Positions 6,114-8,397 of a DNA stretch of 8,397 bases are shown here, piece after piece; position 1 is the first letter of the stretch; every line of letters begins with the position of its first letter. The stretch comes from Nitrososphaerota archaeon. Lineage in GTDB: Archaea > Thermoproteota > Nitrososphaeria > Nitrososphaerales > Gagatemarchaeaceae. The position numbers were made by a program, and so were the translations under genes. The notes under the pieces were generated by a model. It worked only from the letters and a program-made list of their open reading frames with translations. It ran no database searches and had not been told where the DNA came from. The DNA lies in the NCBI GenBank assembly GCA_005877225.1, contig VBPK01000125.1, positions 1 to 8,397 on the forward strand, in the 5' to 3' direction.

Positions 6114-6121
6114 ATATATAA
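6114..6121 (+). promoter_or_regulatory. TATA box at the start of the plus-strand quinoprotein gene
   Basis: ATATATAA directly abuts and overlaps the ATG at 6121. If it is a true TATA box, transcription begins about 26-30 bp downstream, near 6144-6148. That would put the ATG upstream of the mRNA and leave the TTG at 6148 as a leaderless start. The position relative to the long inverted repeat supports a promoter here. Confidence 0.5.
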
Positions 6122-8244
6122 TGCCCGATTTGCGTAATTTTTCGCGGTTGAAATTTTTCTCCGAATCCGAGAAGCTTCTCGCTGTGGTAGCGATTTTTGT
6201 TATGGCGCTTCTCGTGGCACCACCTATGATTGCCCTTGGGCAGCCCCAGAATCCTAGCGCGAATTGGGTTGGCCCAAATGGCAACTACCCGTTCAACTGG
6301 GATTATGCAGACCAGAGTCAGATAACCTCCGCAAATGTTCAGAACCTGCAGATAAGCTGGGTCTACCCGGTCCCGGCAGGCCCGAGTGTCTATGGGCAAA
6401 CTACCGGTAATGATATCGTCGTCACGCCTGTGGTTGTGAATGGCATCTCGTACGTCATAACAGACTATCATCTGCTCATCGCACAAAATCTAAAGGACGG
6501 AAGCATCGTTTGGGAAAGACAGCTTCCCACCCAGACCTTCAAGGGGTTAGAAACGCTTTGGGACGCGGAGTTCGGCAATATTGGTGGCAACATCACCGGA
6601 CACTATCACGGGTTGTGGTATAGCTCGAGTATTCTTCACCAACCACTAATATGGCTCGAGACAAATAATAACACAGTCTACGCTTACAACGCGTTGAACG
6701 GTGACCCAGCGCTTAAGATTCCGACGATTTTGGCCGGCGAGAAGATCCCTGGGAACTACGGCCTGTACGGCACCCAATCGCGTAGCCTTCTGATTGATGA
6801 TCAGCGTGGAATCCTGTTGGTTGGTTCCGGGGGAGAAGAGAGTTCGGCTGCTGGCCGCGGATACTTTGCAGCATACGACGTGAGCACGACTCCACCAAAG
6901 CTCATGTGGAGGAGCTTCATCCATGGGCCACAGGATGGAAGTGATCCTAAGTGGGCTGTCTCATCTGTTGCTAACATGTCTTACGCCTATATTTTCGATG
7001 GGACGGCCGCTGTCAACCTGAAGACCCTACCGAACTCTACACTCTATCAAGTGCTCTACAGGGATTGGGGCAACTTCGGGTTCAACGGGACGCATAGTTA
7101 TGCGGGAGTCGATACAGCCTGGGGTGGGTCATGGGCGATGGACCAGAAGTCTGGGATAGCGTACGTGGCAACGCAGCAACCGGGTGCTGATTGGAACGCG
7201 TCGACGAGGCCTGGACCTAACTTATGGAGCGATTCTGTCTTGGCAGTCGACGTGACATCTGGCAAATTCCTATGGGCCTTCCAGACTACTGCCCACGATA
7301 CTTGGGACTGGGACTGCTCCTGGAGCATCATGTTAGCCAACGTCACGATTAACGGCCAGGAACAACCGGTCGTGTACAAAGGATGCAAGAATGGATACTT
7401 CTACGCGCTGTCTGCAAGGACGGGGGCCCTTCTCTGGTACTTCAACCCGCCAAACATTGCCAGAACCCGCTACAGCAGGCTTTACAATCCGCTGAACGTC
7501 TCACAGATGAAGCTTCCATGGTCGAACTATCCGTCAACAGATACCTTCCTACAAAGTCCGGGGGGAGCAGGGGGATTTGAATCGAATCCAGCCTATAACC
7601 CGAACACAGGTTTGGTCTACGTAGCCGCCTTTAACGCGCCAGGATGGACAAAGATCACACCAATAAAAGGACCAGGCGTCCCTTACAGTGCTGGAGGCTC
7701 GTCACCCACGGCTACTGGACCTCCACTAACGGACAATACGACTATCTATGCGCTCGATGGCAGCACAGGAAAAATCGTGTGGAGTTACTACATCCCGAAA
7801 ATCGGTTATAGGGGGGGCATCTCAACTACATCAGATCTCGTCATAGTACCGAAAGCGGACGGTAACCTCGACTTCATTAATGCGCAGACAGGCAAGCTGA
7901 TATCCGAGAAATTCATAGGATCTGCCTTGATAACGGAGCCTGCCGTGGCGGCAGATGCCAGCGGAAACATGGCGATTGTCCTACCCGCTTCGGGTTCAAC
8001 TATCGGTACCGGATTGTTAGTAGGCGCGGGCGTTTTCTCGCAAGCTCCAGGTTTCATGTTCGCGCTCAGTCCGGTTAATGCTGCTCAGGCAAGTACAGTG
8101 ACGACGGAAAAAATAACCACTGTCACGACGACTATGAGCTCCGGCATTGATACGACAACATTCTATGCAGTGTCGGGTCTACTGGTGATCTTCGTGGTAG
8201 CAACCGGTGTTCTTGTTGTAAGGCGTGGGAAATCGACGGCCTGA
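6121..8244 (+). CDS. Membrane-anchored PQQ-dependent dehydrogenase, lanthanide-type motif (paralogue 2)
   Basis: From the ATG this is a 707-residue paralogue of the minus-strand quinoprotein, similar along its whole length. A TTG at 6148 (698 residues, giving a compact signal peptide MKFFSESEKLL followed by a hydrophobic core) is a strong alternative because of the TATA box position; the longer open frame back to 5929 is probably not translated. Mature protein starts near QPQNPSANW (41). W-motifs include VLAVDVTSGKFLW (373-385), FYALSARTGALLW (427-439) and IYALDGSTGKIVW (542-554). The active-site block RPGPNLW (363-369) then TAHDTWDWDCSW (390-401) gives Asp396 as likely base and Asp398 as the lanthanide-type Asp. 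The expected metal-ligand Asn is Gln353 here (TQQP against TANV in the paralogue). Cys399 and Cys422 are conserved. A Thr-rich stalk (about 658-672), a membrane helix (681-700) and RRGK end the protein. It is probably an extracytoplasmic alcohol or sugar oxidase with a different substrate or metal preference from its partner. Confidence 0.88.
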   Translation: MPDLRNFSRLKFFSESEKLLAVVAIFVMALLVAPPMIALGQPQNPSANWVGPNGNYPFNWDYADQSQITSANVQNLQISWVYPVPAGPSVYGQTTGNDIVVTPVVVNGISYVITDYHLLIAQNLKDGSIVWERQLPTQTFKGLETLWDAEFGNIGGNITGHYHGLWYSSSILHQPLIWLETNNNTVYAYNALNGDPALKIPTILAGEKIPGNYGLYGTQSRSLLIDDQRGILLVGSGGEESSAAGRGYFAAYDVSTTPPKLMWRSFIHGPQDGSDPKWAVSSVANMSYAYIFDGTAAVNLKTLPNSTLYQVLYRDWGNFGFNGTHSYAGVDTAWGGSWAMDQKSGIAYVATQQPGADWNASTRPGPNLWSDSVLAVDVTSGKFLWAFQTTAHDTWDWDCSWSIMLANVTINGQEQPVVYKGCKNGYFYALSARTGALLWYFNPPNIARTRYSRLYNPLNVSQMKLPWSNYPSTDTFLQSPGGAGGFESNPAYNPNTGLVYVAAFNAPGWTKITPIKGPGVPYSAGGSSPTATGPPLTDNTTIYALDGSTGKIVWSYYIPKIGYRGGISTTSDLVIVPKADGNLDFINAQTGKLISEKFIGSALITEPAVAADASGNMAIVLPASGSTIGTGLLVGAGVFSQAPGFMFALSPVNAAQASTVTTEKITTVTTTMSSGIDTTTFYAVSGLLVIFVVATGVLVVRRGKSTA

Positions 8245-8335
8245 TTTCGGCCTTCGGGCGTCAGCGGTCACGTATGTACGGTTCGGATTTGGCGCCCTCG
8301 GAACCACTAACCCCTCGCGAGGATGGTACAACGAC

Positions 8336-8364
8336 AAAGCGAAGGAGTATCCTCCCTTCGTTTT
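8336..8364 (+). terminator. Terminator-like hairpin downstream of the plus-strand quinoprotein
   Basis: AAAGCGAAGGAG (8336-8347) pairs with 8352-8364 around a TATC loop: 12 pairs including one G-T, with one bulged C at 8354. The stem ends in TTTT, resembling an intrinsic terminator although the T-run is short. It lies about 90 bp after the stop. Between stop and hairpin there is also a CCTCGCGAGG palindrome (8313-8322). It could instead belong to something beyond the window edge. Confidence 0.4.
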
Positions 8365-8397
8365 GGCGGCTGTGGTGCACAAATCAGTTCGAGACGA

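Larger units (their letters stand above)
5772..6120. promoter_or_regulatory. Divergent control region between the two quinoprotein genes
   Basis: These 349 bp separate two diverging genes and contain both promoters. Beyond the separately listed elements there is a small hairpin TCGGC (5867-5871) with GCCGA (5878-5882). The + strand frame is open from a GTG at 5929, but the extra 64 residues have no counterpart in the paralogue and the hairpin-rich DNA does not look coding. Confidence 0.7.

Noticed and set aside
5929..6120. N-terminal extension of the plus-strand quinoprotein from a GTG at 5929
   Set aside because: The 64 extra residues precede the signal peptide, have no equivalent in the paralogue, and overlap the inverted repeat and TATA box, so the DNA looks regulatory.
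1..8397. CRISPR array or other regularly spaced repeats
   Set aside because: No repeat of 20 bases or more recurs at regular intervals; only short palindromes and one 13-bp duplicate are seen.

Overview
The window reads as archaeal. Candidate TATA boxes lie about 25 to 30 bp upstream of probable starts. Two genes fit leaderless TTG starts, and an internal operon gene has a GGTGA Shine-Dalgarno site instead. The extracellular proteins carry Ser/Thr-rich stalks, and two of them end in a C-terminal membrane anchor with a short basic tail. This would suit a mesophilic soil or sediment archaeon, such as a non-ammonia-oxidising Nitrososphaeria or Thermoplasmatota relative. That placement is inference from gene style, not a phylogenetic result.

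Left part (1-3462, + strand): the 3' end of a sugar-type (RbsA/MglA-like) ABC ATPase enters from the left edge. A badly decayed DDE transposase on the minus strand follows (about 524-1154). Next come a complete Tat-type sugar-binding protein with its own promoter (1197-2675) and, 32 bp downstream, a NodB-type polysaccharide deacetylase (2708-3462). The deacetylase is frameshifted near its C-terminus and looks locally scrambled at a catalytic motif. ATPase and binding protein probably belong to one carbohydrate uptake locus, now split by the insertion-sequence remnant.

Right part (3463-8397): two large paralogous pyrroloquinoline-quinone (PQQ) dehydrogenases of about 700 residues each are transcribed divergently from a 349-bp control region. 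That region holds a TATA box for each gene and different palindromes close to each promoter. Both enzymes have a signal peptide, a W-motif beta-propeller, a Ser/Thr stalk and a C-terminal membrane segment, so they should act outside the cytoplasmic membrane. Both carry the D-x-D motif that marks lanthanide-dependent alcohol dehydrogenases. Other metal and PQQ contacts are altered, and two cysteines beside the active site are shared by both. Neither has a cytochrome c domain, so the electron acceptor is unknown.

Taken together, the window suggests a cell that imports sugars or amino sugars and oxidises alcohols, aldehydes or sugars at its outer surface. The link between the two halves is proximity only. 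The most interesting part is the divergent quinoprotein pair and its palindrome-rich promoter region.
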